A DNA stretch of 64,000 bases, taken from assembly GCF_003194625.1 (NCBI RefSeq), contig NZ_QHKX01000002.1:806001-870000 (forward strand). Reading direction: 5' to 3'. The translations under genes were made by a program, and so were the position numbers. Under the pieces are notes generated by a model. That model saw nothing but the letters and a program-made list of their open reading frames with translations, searched no databases and had not been told where the DNA came from. Origin of the DNA: Nocardioides solisilvae. Lineage in GTDB: Bacteria > Actinomycetota > Actinomycetes > Propionibacteriales > Nocardioidaceae. This document shows positions 62,293 through 64,000 of the stretch, piece after piece (the first letter of the stretch is position 1; the number at the start of each line of letters is the position of its first letter).

Positions 62293-63541
62293 GGTCTTCC
62301 AGGGACAGGTCGCGGTGGTGGGGCTCGGCTACATCGGCCTTCCGACCGCCGTCTCGCTGGCGGTCGGCGGCGTCGAGGTGATCGGCGTCGACGTCAACGA
62401 GGCGACCGTGGAGGCGGTCTCGCGCGGCGAGCTGCCCTTCGTGGAGCCCGACCTGGCCATCGGGGTGAGCGGTGCGGTCACGATGGGCCGGCTCACCGCC
62501 ACCACGAAGACGCCCGAGGCGGACGCCTACATCATCGCCGTCCCGACGCCCTTCCGCGACGACCACCAGGCCGACCTGAGCCACGTGCGGGCGGCGGTCG
62601 AGGAGATCGCGCCCCGGCTCCGGGGCGGGGAGATCGTGGTGCTCGAGTCCACCTCTCCCCCGGGCACCACCGAGGGCGTGAGCCGCTGGCTCGAGGAGCT
62701 GCGGCCCGACCTCGTGGCGCCCCACACCTCCGAGGGCGTCCCCGACTTCCACGTCGCCCACTGCCCCGAGCGGGTGCTGCCGGGCCGGATCATGGTCGAG
62801 ATGATCACCAACGACCGGGTGGTCGGCGGCGTCACCCGCCGGTGCGCGGCGAAGGCGGCCTCGATCTACCGGGTCTTCAGCAAGGGCGAGATCCACCTGA
62901 CGGACGCGGCCAGCGCCGAGATGGCCAAGCTGGTCGAGAACGCCTACCGCGACGTCAACATCGCCTTCGCCAACGAGCTCTCCCTCATCAGCGAGGAGCT
63001 GAGGCTCGACGTGTGGGAGATCATCAAGATGGCCAACCACCACCCCCGGGTCGACATCCTCACCCCGGGGCCTGGCGTCGGCGGCCACTGCATCGCGGTG
63101 GACCCGTGGTTCATCGTGGGCGCGGCCCCCCAGCTCTCCCGGCTGATCCGGACCGCGCGCGAGGTCAACGACAGCAAGCCGCACCACGTGGCGGAGCAGG
63201 TGGTCGCCAAGACCGAGCGCTTCCGCAACCCGACGGTCGCCTGCCTGGGTCTGGCCTACAAGGCCAACGTCGACGACCTGCGCGAGAGCCCGGCGATGGA
63301 CATCGTCACCGACATCGCCGACGCGCTGCCCGACCTGGACCTGCGGGTCGCCGAGCCCTTCGTGGACCACCTGCCCCCGGCGTTGGACGGCCGCCCCCAC
63401 GTGCGCCTGCAGCGCGTCCACGAGGCGATCGACGACGCCGACATCGTCGTGGTGCTCGTCGACCACGACCACTTCCGCTCGCTCAGCCGCTCGCGGCTCG
63501 AGGGCAAGGTGCTCTACGACACCCGGGGGATCTGGCGCTGA
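62285..63541 (+). CDS. wecC: UDP-N-acetyl-D-mannosaminuronate dehydrogenase
   Basis: 418 residues. Rossmann motif VAVVGLGYIGLPTAVSLA, the Lys in AEMAKLVENAYRDVNIAFANE, the catalytic Cys in GPGVGGHCIAVDPWF, and LGLAYKANVDDLRESP in the C-terminal domain. AHCPERVLPGRI favours the WecC subgroup over UDP-glucose dehydrogenase. Converts UDP-ManNAc to UDP-ManNAcA; the WecB-type epimerase that makes its substrate lies next door. Confidence 0.92.
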   Translation: MDEVFQGQVAVVGLGYIGLPTAVSLAVGGVEVIGVDVNEATVEAVSRGELPFVEPDLAIGVSGAVTMGRLTATTKTPEADAYIIAVPTPFRDDHQADLSHVRAAVEEIAPRLRGGEIVVLESTSPPGTTEGVSRWLEELRPDLVAPHTSEGVPDFHVAHCPERVLPGRIMVEMITNDRVVGGVTRRCAAKAASIYRVFSKGEIHLTDAASAEMAKLVENAYRDVNIAFANELSLISEELRLDVWEIIKMANHHPRVDILTPGPGVGGHCIAVDPWFIVGAAPQLSRLIRTAREVNDSKPHHVAEQVVAKTERFRNPTVACLGLAYKANVDDLRESPAMDIVTDIADALPDLDLRVAEPFVDHLPPALDGRPHVRLQRVHEAIDDADIVVVLVDHDHFRSLSRSRLEGKVLYDTRGIWR

Positions 63542-63548
63542 GCCGCCT

Positions 63549-64000
63549 TCAGGGGGCGAACTCGGGGAGCCGCTCCCCCACCCCGAAGAAGTGCTCGAGG
63601 GCGGCGATGCAGCGGGGCGCGGCACGACCGTCGCCGTAGGGGTTCACGGCGCGCGCCATCGCGTCGTACGCCGCCGGGTCGGTGAGCAGCTCGCTCACCG
63701 ACTCGACGACGAGGCGCTCGTCGGTGCCGACCAGCCTCACCGTGCCCGCGGTGACCGCCTCGGGCCGCTCGGTGTTGTCGCGCAGCACCAGCACGGGCTT
63801 CCCGAGGCTCGGGGCCTCCTCCTGGACACCGCCGCTGTCGGTCAGCAGGACCGAGCTGGCGGCCATCGCCCGGGCGAAGTCGCTGTAGGAGAGCGGGTCG
63901 GTGACGACCACGTTGGCGAGCCCCTCCAGCGGCGGCAGCAGCACCTCGCGGACCGTCGGGTTCAGGTGGGCGGGGAGCAGGAAGACGGTCTCGGGGAACT
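63549..64000 (-). CDS. wecB: UDP-N-acetylglucosamine 2-epimerase, N-terminus beyond window
   Basis: The frame is open from the right edge to the stop at 63549, giving the last 150 residues. LPAHLNPTVREVLLPPLEG, TDPLSYSDFARAMAASSVLLTDSGGVQEEAPSLGKPVLVLR, and ERPEAVTAGTVRLVGTD are the C-terminal substrate-binding blocks of the epimerase family. It is convergent with wecC; no obvious hairpin lies in the 7-base gap. Confidence 0.92.
   Translation of the reverse strand, partial: FPETVFLLPAHLNPTVREVLLPPLEGLANVVVTDPLSYSDFARAMAASSVLLTDSGGVQEEAPSLGKPVLVLRDNTERPEAVTAGTVRLVGTDERLVVESVSELLTDPAAYDAMARAVNPYGDGRAAPRCIAALEHFFGVGERLPEFAP

Overview
The window is 64 kb of very GC-rich DNA with dense, translationally coupled operons, many GTG starts and gene families typical of Actinobacteria (DUF3099, DUF501, DUF3060, FtsB-like, Mfd/MazG/enolase block). 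The overall gene set suggests a Nocardioides-like actinobacterium (inference). No insertion sequence, prophage, CRISPR array or rRNA operon was seen. One tRNA gene is present.

Region 1 (1-17.0 kb, all leftward) is a purine-catabolism island. A ten-gene operon (15435 down to 5093) encodes OHCU decarboxylase, HIU hydrolase, uricase, allantoinase, a PucG-like ureidoglycine/glyoxylate aminotransferase, allantoate amidohydrolase, a MurR/RpiR regulator, the FAD subunit and a fused FeS-molybdopterin subunit of xanthine dehydrogenase, and a guanine-deaminase-like enzyme. A second operon (4938 down to the left edge) has an NMT1/THI5-type ABC importer coupled to an adenosine deaminase and a 2-oxoglutarate-type oxygenase cut by the window edge. 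Together they would import purines, deaminate them, oxidise them to urate and open the rings. Both operons carry the same candidate 12-bp operator (AAACG-N2-CGTTT type) upstream. An AtzH-amidase fusion gene sits just upstream and may act on a late intermediate.

Region 2 (17.0-34.3 kb) is mixed housekeeping and regulatory genes: CinA-like, VOC, SEC-C/YchJ, an RTX-like secreted protein, SRPBCC, DUF488, a TetR/FAD-monooxygenase divergon, a CoA-transferase/TetR divergon, YigZ, TSUP permease, an orphan histidine kinase, cystathionine beta-synthase, an SGNH hydrolase, a DUF3060 protein, a NarL-type two-component pair whose kinase carries a compensated frameshift, and a Bax1-I family protein. Many transcription units here start with TANNNT six or seven bases before the start codon, i.e. 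look leaderless.

Region 3 (34.4-44.1 kb): a 1521-residue secreted propeller/phytase-like/5'-nucleotidase protein, an odd tRNA with UAA anticodon, peptide deformylase, a double-ACT protein, uracil-DNA glycosylase, an EamA transporter with a divergent LysR regulator.

Region 4 (43.1-56.9 kb) is the conserved actinobacterial block mfd - SurA-like lipoprotein - mazG - eno - ftsB-like - DUF501 - ppx, interrupted between mazG and eno by a glycosyltransferase, a TPR lipoprotein and a secreted collagen-like protein with 101 uninterrupted Gly-X-Y triplets. A 52-residue Cys-rich gene, a secreted Ig-like protein and CysQ follow.

Region 5 (57.0-64 kb) is the edge of a surface-polysaccharide locus: Ser/Pro-rich lipoprotein, MFS transporter, membrane-anchored propeller protein, an uncharacterised alpha/alpha-barrel-like protein, WecG/TagA glycosyltransferase, WecC dehydrogenase and a partial WecB epimerase.
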